This document shows, piece by piece, positions 52,590-61,800 of a stretch of DNA of 64,000 nucleotides. How positions within the stretch are numbered: position 1 is the stretch's first letter; every line of letters starts with the position of its first letter. Origin of the DNA: Ruminiclostridium cellobioparum DSM 1351 = ATCC 15832 (lineage in GTDB: Bacteria; Bacillota; Clostridia; Acetivibrionales; DSM-1351). A program made the translations under genes and the position numbers. The DNA is taken from contig NZ_JHYD01000001.1 of NCBI RefSeq assembly GCF_000621505.1, forward strand, positions 1 to 64,000, in the 5' to 3' direction. The notes below the pieces were generated by a model. That model did no database searches. It saw nothing but the letters and a program-made list of their open reading frames with translations, and was not told where the DNA came from.

Positions 52590-53930
52590 ATGAAAAAGAT
52601 AATCTATCCCGGAAGTGTAGGTTATATCATCAATAAACTTAATGAAAAGGGCTTTGAGGCTTTTATTGTCGGCGGCTGTGTCAGAGACTCCGTCCTGGGG
52701 AAAGATCCCCATGATTGGGATATTACAACCAGCGCACTGCCGGCAGATGTAAAGGAAACCTTTGGCAGAACCTATGATGCAGGCATCAAGCACGGTACAG
52801 TCAGTGTTGCTGTTGAGGATGAGATTTTTGAAGTAACCACCTACAGGGTGGACGGAAAGTACTCGGATTCCAGGAGGCCGGATAATGTCAGCTTTACAGC
52901 CAGCCTCAAGGAGGATCTTGCCAGACGTGATTTTACAGTCAATGCCATGGCCTATAATTATCAGACAGGCTTGGTGGATTATTTTGAAGGATTGCAGGAT
53001 ATAAAAAACAGGCAAATAAAAGCGGTGGGAAATGCCGGGGCAAGATTTCAGGAGGATGCCCTCAGAATGCTGAGAGCAATCCGGTTCAGTGCACAGCTGG
53101 GCTTTGAAATAGAAAAAAATACTTTTGATGCAATATCCGGCAATTCCGGATTGATTAAAAATATCAGCAGGGAGAGGATAAGGGAGGAGGTCGATAAGCT
53201 ATTGACTTCACAGAACCCGTCCTGTTTCAATAAATTATACCATTCAGGACTTCTGGAACATATACTGCCGGAATTTGTGGCCTGCTATCACACTGAGCAA
53301 AATAATCCCTATCATATATACAATGTTGCTGAACATATAATCCGCACCGTGGAAAGTATTCCGAAAAGCAGTATTCTGAGATGGACCATGCTGCTGCATG
53401 ACATAGGGAAACCTCTCAGCAGGACAACCGATGACCAGGGCATTGACCATTTTTACGGACATCAGGAGGTCAGCGTCCGGATGGCGGATAGCATTCTGAA
53501 CAATCTGCGCCTGGACAAGCTTTCCATAAAAAAAATACTGACGCTGGTAAGATACCATGATGTGGATATTTTTGACACCGGGAAGTCAATCAGAAAGGTT
53601 TTAAATAAGGTTGGAGAGGACTTGTTTTTAAGTCTTCTGGAGGTTCAGAGGGCCGATGCAATGGGTCAGAATCCTGTTTATCTGGACAAAAGGCTTGTAA
53701 AGTTGGATAATATAAAACGTATCTATAAGGAAATCAAGGATAAAGGGCAATGCCTTAGCCTTTCCGACATGGCTGTGAACGGAGATGACCTAATTTCTCT
53801 GGGAATGGAGCCGGGCCGGAAAGTGGGGGAAATGCTGGGCTACCTGTTTGACCGGGTGCTGGAAAACCCTGAACTGAACGATAAGGAGAAATTGATAGAG
53901 CTGGCAAAACAACTTATTCAGTTCTTTTAA
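52590..53930 (+). CDS. cca: CCA tRNA nucleotidyltransferase with HD domain
   Basis: 446 residues. Class II nucleotidyltransferase head with VGGCVRDSVLGKDPHDWDI (G-G-x-V-R-D and D-x-D), the RRDFTVNAMAY motif, and an HD domain (HDIGKPLSRTTDD) in the C-terminal half. Adds or repairs the 3' CCA of tRNAs. Start uncertain: ATG 52590 gives the normal N-terminus; ATG 52578 is 12 nt upstream with GAGG before it. Confidence 0.92.
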   Translation: MKKIIYPGSVGYIINKLNEKGFEAFIVGGCVRDSVLGKDPHDWDITTSALPADVKETFGRTYDAGIKHGTVSVAVEDEIFEVTTYRVDGKYSDSRRPDNVSFTASLKEDLARRDFTVNAMAYNYQTGLVDYFEGLQDIKNRQIKAVGNAGARFQEDALRMLRAIRFSAQLGFEIEKNTFDAISGNSGLIKNISRERIREEVDKLLTSQNPSCFNKLYHSGLLEHILPEFVACYHTEQNNPYHIYNVAEHIIRTVESIPKSSILRWTMLLHDIGKPLSRTTDDQGIDHFYGHQEVSVRMADSILNNLRLDKLSIKKILTLVRYHDVDIFDTGKSIRKVLNKVGEDLFLSLLEVQRADAMGQNPVYLDKRLVKLDNIKRIYKEIKDKGQCLSLSDMAVNGDDLISLGMEPGRKVGEMLGYLFDRVLENPELNDKEKLIELAKQLIQFF

Positions 53931-53991
53931 TTGTGTTGGATTAAAGATACAGACAGTGTTAATATTAGTATTTTATGGGGAGTGTTAAATT

Positions 53992-54723
53992 TTGACTGGA
54001 CTTGGAACCCTGGTGAATACCGGAGCGGTTATTGTGGGTGGAATGGCCGGAACTATGCTGAGAAGCGGTATACCTGAGAAATATAAAAAAATTGTAATGC
54101 AGGGAATTGGTCTTTCTGTCTTGTTTATAGGAATATCGGGCACCATAAAGGAAATGCTGACTATAATTGACGGAAACAAGCTGGACAGGCAGTTTATAAT
54201 GCTTATGATATTCAGTCTTGTAATCGGGGGAGTTATAGGAGAGCTTTTAAAGATAGAAGAGAGACTGGAAAATATAGGAGAGTGGTTTCAATCCAAGCTT
54301 CCGGCTAAAGGCGGATCCTTTTCCACAGGTTTTGTCACGGCCAGCCTGGTTTACTGTGTGGGGGCAATGGCTATAGTTGGTGCCCTGGAGGACGGACTTT
54401 CGGGCAATCCTTCCACCTTGTTTGCCAAATCAATCCTTGACGGTATTTCAGCTGTTGTTTTTGCTGCTACAATGGGGGTGGGGGTTGCATTTTCGGCCAT
54501 ACCGGTATTTATTTACCAGGGGGGCATAACCCTGCTTGCCGGATTTATAAAACCCTGGCTCACCGATGCGGTTATTTCTCAAATGTCACTGGTGGGAGGA
54601 ATCCTGATTTTTGCAATAGGAATAAATCTTCTGGAGATAAGGAAGATAAACGTGGGAAATCTTCTCCCGGCGGTATTTATACCCCTGGTGTATTATGTCA
54701 TCCGGAGTCTGGCAGGCATTTGA
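53992..54723 (+). CDS. DUF554 (YdfK-like) membrane protein
   Basis: 243 residues with about seven hydrophobic segments. GTLVNTGAVIVGGMAGTMLRSG at the N-terminus and FVTASLVYCVGAMAIVGALED in the middle are hallmark DUF554 regions. Function unknown. TTG start at 53992 behind GGGGAG. Followed by the tRNA promoter. Confidence 0.87.
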   Translation: MTGLGTLVNTGAVIVGGMAGTMLRSGIPEKYKKIVMQGIGLSVLFIGISGTIKEMLTIIDGNKLDRQFIMLMIFSLVIGGVIGELLKIEERLENIGEWFQSKLPAKGGSFSTGFVTASLVYCVGAMAIVGALEDGLSGNPSTLFAKSILDGISAVVFAATMGVGVAFSAIPVFIYQGGITLLAGFIKPWLTDAVISQMSLVGGILIFAIGINLLEIRKINVGNLLPAVFIPLVYYVIRSLAGI

Positions 54724-54760
54724 CATAAAGGAATTTAAAATAAATTTTTGAGAAAAATGG

Positions 54761-54789
54761 TTGACAAAATGGACCAGGCCCTTTATAAT
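54761..54789 (+). promoter_or_regulatory. Consensus promoter of the tRNA-Gly pair
   Basis: TTGACA at 54761-54766 and TATAAT at 54784-54789, 17-bp spacer, 20 nt ahead of the first tRNA. Confidence 0.85.
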
Positions 54790-54809
54790 AACTTTTGCGT
54801 GATAGTGAT

Positions 54810-54884
54810 GCGGGTTTAACTCAGTGGTAGAGTGTCACCTTGCCAAGGTGAAAGTCGAGAGTTCGAATCTCTTAACCCGCTCCA
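54810..54884 (+). tRNA. tRNA-Gly (anticodon GCC)
   Basis: Full cloverleaf: acceptor GCGGGTT/AACCCGC, D arm ACTC...GAGT, anticodon stem TCACC/GGTGA with loop TTGCCAA (anticodon GCC), T arm with TTCGAAT, and an encoded CCA end. Confidence 0.97.
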
Positions 54885-54891
54885 CATACCC

Positions 54892-54965
54892 GCGGGTGTA
54901 GTTCAATGGTAGAACATCAGCCTTCCAAGCTGATTGCGTGGGTCCGATTCCCATCACCCGCTCCA
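54892..54965 (+). tRNA. tRNA-Gly (anticodon TCC)
   Basis: Full cloverleaf: acceptor GCGGGTG/CACCCGC, anticodon stem TCAGC/GCTGA with loop CTTCCAA (anticodon TCC), T loop TCCGATT, encoded CCA. It lies 7 bp after the first tRNA-Gly and is co-transcribed with it. Confidence 0.97.
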
Positions 54966-54967
54966 AG

Positions 54968-55011
54968 AAACCGTTTATTGTAATGTTTAACATTATAATG
55001 AACGGTTTTTT
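54968..55011 (+). terminator. Terminator of the tRNA transcript
   Basis: AAACCGTT and the ATTGTAATG arm pair with CATTATAATG and AACGGTTT around TTTAA, followed by T residues. Confidence 0.85.
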
Positions 55012-55101
55012 AGTGTACCGAAATTTCTTTTTTTCTATTGGATAAAAATATCAGGCTGGGGAAAATTATTTAATGAAATAAAAAAATAGGGAGTAAGCCC
55101 A

Positions 55102-56379
55102 GTGAACATTAATACATCAAAGAACAAGCAATCAACCGGTAGTTCATCGAGGCGTCAGATTGCCTATTTAGGAATTTTAGGTACATCGCAGCTTCATCTG
55201 CGGAATCCTTGCGTTATAGCGTGGTGGTCTGCGGCATTTCCCGGACTCGGGCATATCCTGCTGGCGAAATATTTAAGAGGCTTTGTGCTGTTTATATGGG
55301 AAGTGGTTATCAATTTAAATGCCCATATCAATTTAGCAATACTTTATACTTTTACAGGCAGATATCAGCTGGCTAAAGAGGTATTGGACACCAGATGGCT
55401 TCTGCTTTATAATGCAGTATATATTTTTGCCATTTGGGACAGCTACAGAACCACGGTTGATGTTAATAACAACTATGTTCTTGCAGCAAGGGAAGATGCC
55501 GAAATTCAAAGTTTCAGAATCAACTCTCTGGAAATAAATTATCTCGACAAGAGACAACCGTGGGTGGCAGCATTCTGGTCGTTGCTCATGCCCGGGGTGG
55601 GACAGCTCTATCTCCACAGGCTTGTGAATGCCTTGTTTACATTGGGATGGTGGATAGCCATACTTTACTATTCAAAGGCTCTTCCGGCAATACACCTCAC
55701 TTTTCTTGGAGAATTTGAACAGGCAAAGAATATTCTCGATGAACACTGGACTCTTAACATATCCTCAGTATATTTATTCGGAATGTATGATGCCTATGTA
55801 AATACAGTGGAGAATAATAAGCTGTTTGACTGGGAACAGGCTAAATTTCTAAAAAAGCATTATCAGTACGACGGCTTTTGCATACCTGGGAATACTAACC
55901 CGGCTAGAGGTGATAAGGTGTATATTGTATCTACTTTTGAGCATACCATTTACTTGGAAAAAGCAATAACGGCCATACAGATGAACGGAATCACCAAAGA
56001 GGCTATACTTGCCGTACCCATGGACAAAAGAAATGAGAAAAGGAAGTTTTTTGACACAATACATCAGTCGGACGGCCTGAGTCTTATAGACCTGGCTACT
56101 ATTTTTGGAACCATTTTGATGCTCTTTGGGACTATTTACGGATTTGTGCTGAAGTTAGGCCCGATATTCTGGGGACTCGTAGGTTTGGTGGCAGGTTTTG
56201 CAATAGGTCTGATAATCAAACTGCTTTTATTAAGAAAGTACAATGACAACAGACAAAATTATAAAAAGGCAACGGAGGTTGTTCTGATTATTGACTGCTC
56301 CGAGGACAAATCGGAGATGGTCAAGGATACCTTATGGAATCACCATGCGCTTGGTGTGAGTAAATTGGATTTAAATTAG
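55102..56379 (+). CDS. Membrane protein with two copies of a TM2-like domain and a YflT-like C-terminus
   Basis: 425 residues. Two homologous units: about 37-125 (CVIAWWSAAFPGLGHILL..., TGRYQLAKEVLDTRW, IWDSYRTTVDVNN) and about 152-240 (PWVAAFWSLLMPGVGQLYLH..., LGEFEQAKNILDEHW, MYDAYVNTVENN). Each has two or three hydrophobic segments. A soluble segment about 270-320, then a glycine-rich double TM (about 328-380) and a short beta end with VVLIIDCSED follow, like the 17M-type stress domain. GTG start at 55102. Function unknown. The internal duplication is clear by eye. Confidence 0.7.
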   Translation: MNINTSKNKQSTGSSSRRQIAYLGILGTSQLHLRNPCVIAWWSAAFPGLGHILLAKYLRGFVLFIWEVVINLNAHINLAILYTFTGRYQLAKEVLDTRWLLLYNAVYIFAIWDSYRTTVDVNNNYVLAAREDAEIQSFRINSLEINYLDKRQPWVAAFWSLLMPGVGQLYLHRLVNALFTLGWWIAILYYSKALPAIHLTFLGEFEQAKNILDEHWTLNISSVYLFGMYDAYVNTVENNKLFDWEQAKFLKKHYQYDGFCIPGNTNPARGDKVYIVSTFEHTIYLEKAITAIQMNGITKEAILAVPMDKRNEKRKFFDTIHQSDGLSLIDLATIFGTILMLFGTIYGFVLKLGPIFWGLVGLVAGFAIGLIIKLLLLRKYNDNRQNYKKATEVVLIIDCSEDKSEMVKDTLWNHHALGVSKLDLN

Positions 56380-56426
56380 CACAAAAAGTTAAATTAGATA
56401 TTCGTACTTGTGCAAGATTTCATTGT

Positions 56427-56459
56427 AGTACTTTTTATGGGAAAAGTACTATTTTTTTA
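56427..56459 (+). terminator. Terminator after the duplicated-domain gene
   Basis: AGTACTTTT, TATGGG loop, AAAAGTACT, then a T run. Confidence 0.85.
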
Positions 56460-56619
56460 CAGTACAATAATGTAAAATTATAAACTGTAAGTTGTACTCG
56501 CGTACCTGCATAATCAGCATAAACTGTGCCAATGCAAAGCTAAGCGGCAATTTACAGCACTACCGGTTAAGTTTAATGCTTTGCGCATTAATTTAAAATG
56601 CATCGGAAGGGAGCTGCAT

Positions 56620-57609
56620 ATGAAAAAAGTAAGAATTTTATCGATTGACGGAGGCGGAATACGAGGAATAATTCCTGCCATGATACTGGCAAAGCTTGAG
56701 GAACTGACCTCAAAACCCATATACCGGATGTTCGACCTTATTGCAGGGACGTCAACCGGGTCCATAATGGCACTGGCCCTGGCAATGCCGTCCGCCGACA
56801 ATAAAGATATGCCTGCACATACCGCCGGACAGCTGGTCAATTTCTATGCCGATAAGGGAAACAGGATATTTTCCACCAATATTTTCCACAAAATAGCAAC
56901 ACTGGATGGGATAACCGACGAAAGGTATAAATCCTCGGGAGTAGAGTCGGTTTTAAAGGACTTTTTCGGTGAGTCAATGCTGGCGGAAGCATTGACACCT
57001 GTTTTAGTCCCGGCTTATGAGATAGGCCTCAGAACACCGTTTTTCTTCAAGAGCCGCCATGCAAAAAAACCTGAGAAGGCTAACTACAATTTTCCCATGT
57101 GGCAGGTGGCAAGGGCCAGTTCGGCGGCTCCTACATATTTTGAACCCTTTAAGCTGAAATTGAACCAGGAGGAAGGTGCCGACTATTATACATTTATAGA
57201 TGGAGGTGTTTATGCCAACAATCCTTCCATGTGCGCCTTTGCCGAGGCGAAGGTCATGTTCGGCAGCCAGGCTGACATTATGCTGGTATCAATCGGTACG
57301 GGTGAACTGAGCAGGGCAATTCCTTATGAGGAGGCCAGGGACTGGGGCTTGATAAACTGGGCAAAACCCATGCTGGGCATCGTGTTTGACGGGGTCAGCA
57401 ACACTGTTGATTATCAGCTGCGTCAGCTGCTTACCGATAGCAGGTATTACAGGATACAGTCAAGTCTGACTGAGCTGGGCAAGGGGATGGATGATGCCAG
57501 CGAGGAAAATATACATCAGCTGAAGCTTCTGGGTCAAAAAACAATAGAGGAATGGCAGAGAAACGGAAAATTGGAGAAGCTCTGCCAACAGCTTTTGTGT
57601 GAGACCTGA
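56620..57609 (+). CDS. Patatin-like phospholipase
   Basis: 329 residues. Glycine-rich oxyanion loop DGGGIRG near residue 10, catalytic serine in GTSTG (about 44-48), catalytic Asp in DGGVYANNP. CBASS and other defence phospholipases share the fold, but the neighbours contain no nucleotide cyclase or other defence gene, so a lipid acyl hydrolase is the safe call. ATG 56620 after GGGAGC. About 260 bp without a gene follow; I see nothing distinct there. Confidence 0.9.
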   Translation: MKKVRILSIDGGGIRGIIPAMILAKLEELTSKPIYRMFDLIAGTSTGSIMALALAMPSADNKDMPAHTAGQLVNFYADKGNRIFSTNIFHKIATLDGITDERYKSSGVESVLKDFFGESMLAEALTPVLVPAYEIGLRTPFFFKSRHAKKPEKANYNFPMWQVARASSAAPTYFEPFKLKLNQEEGADYYTFIDGGVYANNPSMCAFAEAKVMFGSQADIMLVSIGTGELSRAIPYEEARDWGLINWAKPMLGIVFDGVSNTVDYQLRQLLTDSRYYRIQSSLTELGKGMDDASEENIHQLKLLGQKTIEEWQRNGKLEKLCQQLLCET

Positions 57610-57867
57610 TGCTCTGTCTTTTTAAGGGTGTCTTTTATTTCTACATCAAAAGAGCTTGTACGAGATAATTCATCATATTTAATTATAATGTCTGAAAATT
57701 ATTTCATGGAAACCAGAATGTTGTGGATACATTCCTTATAGAATATACTGTACAAATTTTTTCAGGGGATGGCAAAATAATAATGCACTTATATTTTCGC
57801 TGACATTTTATCGAAAAAGAGGTTTTTGGTTTTGCTATCCCCCGTTTCGGTAAAAGGGGGACGGTAC

Positions 57868-60315
57868 ATGTATTCACAACTTATAAGGTTGCTGAAGAAA
57901 TCAACTAAGGTACTATTGACAAGTATTCTGATAGTCACTTTTATTCCTCTTACGGCATTTGCCAGTGAAGCAGATCTGGTAACACCCGAATTATCCAGGG
58001 GTCAGAACAATCTGCTTTACGTGGGCATGCTGGTTTGTATTCTGGGGATGCTGTTCGGTTTGTTTCAATTTATCCGGGTAAAAAAAATAAAAGCACACAA
58101 GAGTATGCTGGATGTGGCCGATACAATATATGAAACCTGCAAAACCTACCTGGTGCAGCAGGGTAAATTCCTGGCACTGCTGCTTGTATTCATAGGCCTT
58201 TGCATTGCGTTCTATTTTGGGTTTTTACAGGAGAAAGGAGTCGGGGGAGTAATACTTATTCTGGCCTGGACGGTTGTGGGTATTCTGGGCTCTTACAGCG
58301 TGGCATGGTACGGAATACGTATGAACACTCTGGCAAACAGCAGGATGGCATTTTCATCCCTGGAGAAAAAGCCGTTAAAACTGCTGAGTATTCCTCTGGA
58401 TTCGGGAATGAGCATTGGGGTTATACTCATTTGCGTTGAACTGATTATGATGCTTATCATACTGAGATTTGTTCCCAATGAACTGGCCGGTGCAAGCTTT
58501 ATAGGTTTTGCAATAGGCGAATCCCTTGGTGCGAGTGCACTCCGTATAGCCGGAGGTATCTTTACAAAAATTGCCGATATCGGTTCGGACCTGATGAAGA
58601 TTGTTTTCAAGATTAAAGAGGATGATCCCCGCAATCCGGGAGTTATTGCAGACTGTACCGGTGATAATGCAGGCGACAGTGTCGGACCAACTGCCGACGG
58701 GTTTGAGACATACGGTGTTACGGGAGTGGCGCTGATAACCTTTATAGTCCTGGCTGTAACCGGTGAACTGCAGAGTGATATGCTCATCTGGATATTTACC
58801 ATGCGTGTCCTGATGATCATAACCTCGGTGGCGGCCTTCTATATCAATAAACTTTTCAGTAAAATCAGATTCGGAGGTTTGCCGGACATTGATTTTGAAA
58901 AGCCGCTTACAAGTCTTGTCTGGATTACGTCGGCACTGTCCATAGTTGTTACCTTTATGGTAAGCTTTATCATGATAGGCCCGGGTACCGAAATCGGTGA
59001 CAAGGCCGGGAACCTGTGGGTTGTACTGTCGACAATAATCAGCTGCGGTACACTGGGTGCTGCGGTTATCCCCGAATTTACAAAAATATTTACAAGCCCG
59101 AAATCAATACATGTAAATGAGACTGTAACATCCTCAAAGGAAGGCGGAGCATCCCTCAATATTCTTTCGGGCCTTGTAGCCGGTAATTTCAGCGCTTTCT
59201 GGAAGGGCATGGTTTTCGTCGTGCTCATGTTTGCGGCATATTCGGCCAGCAAGTTCGGCCTTGCGGATATTATGTCCTACCCGTCCATATTCGCATTCGG
59301 GCTTGTAGCCTTTGGTTTCCTCGGTATGGGTCCCGTAACAATTGCGGTGGACAGCTATGGGCCTGTAACGGATAATGCACAGTCCATATATGAACTGTCG
59401 CTCATTGAGACCATTCCCGAAATTGACCAGGAAATCGAACGTGACTTCGGCTTCAAACCTGATTTTGGAAATGCAAAATATTATCTTGAGGCCAATGACG
59501 GTGCCGGGAATACCTTTAAGGCCACTGCAAAACCGGTATTGATAGGTACTGCTGTTGTTGGGGCCACCACAATGATATTCTCGCTGATACTGGTAATACA
59601 AAATGTTCTGGGTGTCAAACCGGAAGAGGTTTTGAATATTCTAAACCCATATACGATTTTAGGTTTTCTGTGCGGAGGAGCGGTAATTTACTGGTTTACC
59701 GGGGCTTCGACCCAGGCGGTATCCACTGGTGCCTACAGGGCGGTGGAGTACATCAAGCGGAATATCCGGCTTGATGAGGATGCAAATCAGAGGGCTGCAA
59801 CGGACAAATCAAAGGAAGTTGTAAAAATATGCACGCAGTATGCACAAAAGGGGATGCTCAATATCTTTATAGCAATTTTCTCCTTTGCGCTTGCTTTTGC
59901 ATTCCTGTCGGCACCCAGGAGCGGAACGGATTCGGTCGCATTATTTGTTGCATACCTGATATCAATTGCAGTGTTTGGACTCTACCAGGCGATATTTATG
60001 GCTAATGCCGGCGGCTGCTGGGACAATGCCAAGAAAGTGGTGGAGGTGGATCTGAAGCAAAAGGGTACCGAACTCCATGACGCAACGGTGGTTGGAGATA
60101 CGGTGGGTGATCCCTTTAAGGACACCTCTTCGGTAGCGCTCAACCCCATAATAAAGTTCACTACCCTGTTCGGACTGCTGGCCATGGAAATAGCCATATC
60201 GGAGTCCTTCAAGGATGTTGCGCCCTTTGTGGGAATAGCCTTCCTGGCATGCGCCCTTGTATTCGTATGGCGTTCGTTCTACAAAATGAGGATCAATGTA
60301 AAACGCAGGAAGTAG
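57868..60315 (+). CDS. hppA: Membrane-bound ion-translocating pyrophosphatase
   Basis: About 815 residues, with roughly 16 membrane segments and an N-terminal signal-like segment ending TAFASE. Catalytic loops: EDDPRNPGVIADCTGDNAGDSVG (positions about 265-287) and the C-terminal DNAKKVVE and DTVGDPFKDT. It pumps H+ and/or Na+ with pyrophosphate hydrolysis. The segment GNTFKATAK has lysine where K+-dependent enzymes have alanine, suggesting K+ independence. The catalytic loops differ from the usual DNVGDNVGD (DCTGDNAGD here), so this is a divergent subgroup. Start ATG 57868 chosen after GGGGG. Confidence 0.9.
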   Translation: MYSQLIRLLKKSTKVLLTSILIVTFIPLTAFASEADLVTPELSRGQNNLLYVGMLVCILGMLFGLFQFIRVKKIKAHKSMLDVADTIYETCKTYLVQQGKFLALLLVFIGLCIAFYFGFLQEKGVGGVILILAWTVVGILGSYSVAWYGIRMNTLANSRMAFSSLEKKPLKLLSIPLDSGMSIGVILICVELIMMLIILRFVPNELAGASFIGFAIGESLGASALRIAGGIFTKIADIGSDLMKIVFKIKEDDPRNPGVIADCTGDNAGDSVGPTADGFETYGVTGVALITFIVLAVTGELQSDMLIWIFTMRVLMIITSVAAFYINKLFSKIRFGGLPDIDFEKPLTSLVWITSALSIVVTFMVSFIMIGPGTEIGDKAGNLWVVLSTIISCGTLGAAVIPEFTKIFTSPKSIHVNETVTSSKEGGASLNILSGLVAGNFSAFWKGMVFVVLMFAAYSASKFGLADIMSYPSIFAFGLVAFGFLGMGPVTIAVDSYGPVTDNAQSIYELSLIETIPEIDQEIERDFGFKPDFGNAKYYLEANDGAGNTFKATAKPVLIGTAVVGATTMIFSLILVIQNVLGVKPEEVLNILNPYTILGFLCGGAVIYWFTGASTQAVSTGAYRAVEYIKRNIRLDEDANQRAATDKSKEVVKICTQYAQKGMLNIFIAIFSFALAFAFLSAPRSGTDSVALFVAYLISIAVFGLYQAIFMANAGGCWDNAKKVVEVDLKQKGTELHDATVVGDTVGDPFKDTSSVALNPIIKFTTLFGLLAMEIAISESFKDVAPFVGIAFLACALVFVWRSFYKMRINVKRRK

Positions 60316-60323
60316 TACATCAT

Positions 60324-60389
60324 AAATGGAAGCTTCATTAAAAGTGCATGCCTGAAATTGCAGGCATGCACTTTGTGAGCCATCCATTT
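60324..60389. repeat. Palindromic hairpin repeat after hppA
   Basis: AAATGGA/TCCATTT outer arms, AAAGTGCATGCCTG (60341-60354) and CAGGCATGCACTTT (60361-60374) inner perfect stem, AAATTG loop. Same core as hairpins at 10788 and 44775 but with a different, still complementary stem. Position fits the 3' end of the hppA transcript. Confidence 0.7.
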
Positions 60390-60600
60390 TTGAAGGTGGG
60401 ACGAGGATATTATACAGTCTTATTCGCCAAAATTGGTTAAAATGCCGTGTTTTCTTTTTCCGGCCGGTATTATATAATATTAGGGATTGAATGCAAGTAT
60501 TTTAGGAGATAATTAAGTAGGCTCATGGAGGTTAGCTTGAAAGACTTCACTTGCGTTCGTCTTCCAAAACTAACCTGTGAATTTATGGCCGTGCGAAATA

Positions 60601-60731
60601 TTCAAAGTATTTTAGCAATACTTTGAAAGCGCACATGGCCAATTAACCTCCTTTATTCGCCACATTGCGATAAAGGATATAGGTTTTCATTACATTTTGT
60701 GGCCGCAATGCGGCTCATGGAGGTTAATATG
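60601..60731 (+). repeat. SD-bearing palindromic leader element, copy 5 (most complete)
   Basis: Hairpin TTCAAAGTATT/AATACTTTGAA (60601-60627), then left arms ATTAACCTCC (60642-60651) and GCCACATTGCG (60659-60669), about 34 nt of centre, right arms CGCAATGCGGC (60704-60714) and GGAGGTTAAT (60719-60728), then ATG 60729. The two arm pairs are perfectly or nearly perfectly complementary and would sequester the Shine-Dalgarno sequence. A partial right end (GGCTCATGGAGGTTAG) lies just upstream near 60521-60536, within a further AGGTTAG/CTAACCT inverted repeat. Confidence 0.75.
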
Positions 60732-61682
60732 TTTTCTGTAACGGTAAAAGAGATTATGGAAGAATTTCAGCTGGAAGAACTCACAGGCTGCAAGGATTAT
60801 GAAAATATAGAGATTTCGTCGGCCGACGTAAACAGACCGGGTTTACAGCTGGCAGGATATATGGAGTATTTCGGCACCGACAGGATGCAGATAATAGGAA
60901 AGGGAGAGACTGCCTATTTGATGCAGCTGAGGGAGGAAGACCGTTACAGGAGACTGGATAATTTTTTCAAATGTGGTTTCCCCTGCATGGTGGTGGCCAG
61001 AGGACTGGGAATATTTCCGGAGATGATAGAAGTGGGCAGAAAGTATAATATTCCCGTACTGAGGACGGATGATGTCACCTCCAGATTCATGAGCGGAGTC
61101 ATCAGATACCTCAGCCTGCAGCTGGCTCCCAGAACCAGTACCCATGGAGTTCTGGTGGAAGTTTATGGAGAGGGTATACTCATTCTTGGAGAAAGCGGAG
61201 TGGGTAAGAGCGAAATTGCACTTGAACTTGTAAAAAGAGGACACAGACTTGTGGCCGATGACAACGTAGAGATAAGAAAAGTGTCCGACAAAACTCTTGT
61301 AGGCACGGCGCCGGATATAATAAGGCACTTTATAGAAATAAGGGGTATAGGTATACTTGATGTGAAGAACCTTTACGGTGTCGGTTCGGTTAAAATGACC
61401 GAAAATATCAATCTTGTCATGAAATTTGAACACTGGAATGATAAAAAGGTTTATGACAGGCTTGGACTTGAGGAGGAATTTACCGAAGTACTGGGTATAA
61501 CGGTGCCCTGTCTGACAATCCCAGTCAGCCCGGGAAGAAATCTGGCAGTTATAGTTGAAGTTGCAGCAATGAACAACAGACAGAAGAAAATGGGATACAA
61601 TGCTGCCAAGGTACTCAGTGAGCGAGTTCTGGGCAACATCAACAAATCCACCGAATACAAGGATACGGGTTTTAAAGACTGA
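60729..61682 (+). CDS. hprK: HPr kinase/phosphorylase
   Basis: 317 residues. N-terminal domain to about 130, then the kinase domain with P-loop GESGVGKSE, capping loop region VADDNVEIR, and the signature EIRGIGILDV. It phosphorylates HPr on serine and controls carbon catabolite repression. The start is set by the GGAGGTTAAT of the repeated leader. The first gene of the hprK-PHP-murB-rapZ block common in clostridia. Confidence 0.95.
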   Translation: MFSVTVKEIMEEFQLEELTGCKDYENIEISSADVNRPGLQLAGYMEYFGTDRMQIIGKGETAYLMQLREEDRYRRLDNFFKCGFPCMVVARGLGIFPEMIEVGRKYNIPVLRTDDVTSRFMSGVIRYLSLQLAPRTSTHGVLVEVYGEGILILGESGVGKSEIALELVKRGHRLVADDNVEIRKVSDKTLVGTAPDIIRHFIEIRGIGILDVKNLYGVGSVKMTENINLVMKFEHWNDKKVYDRLGLEEEFTEVLGITVPCLTIPVSPGRNLAVIVEVAAMNNRQKKMGYNAAKVLSERVLGNINKSTEYKDTGFKD

Positions 61683-61800
61683 AAACGGGAGTGCTGCGGA
61701 ACTTGGGATTAATGCATGCAGAGAAACATCTGTATCACATGTATTAATCCATATTGTTTTACAGCAGTCCCATTTATTATAAAGGTCAGGGAGGTACATT

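Noticed and set aside
56620-57609. Patatin as part of an anti-phage system (CBASS-like)
   Set aside because: No nucleotidyltransferase, TIR, HORMA or other defence gene nearby; the adjoining duplicated-domain protein does not resemble a cyclase.
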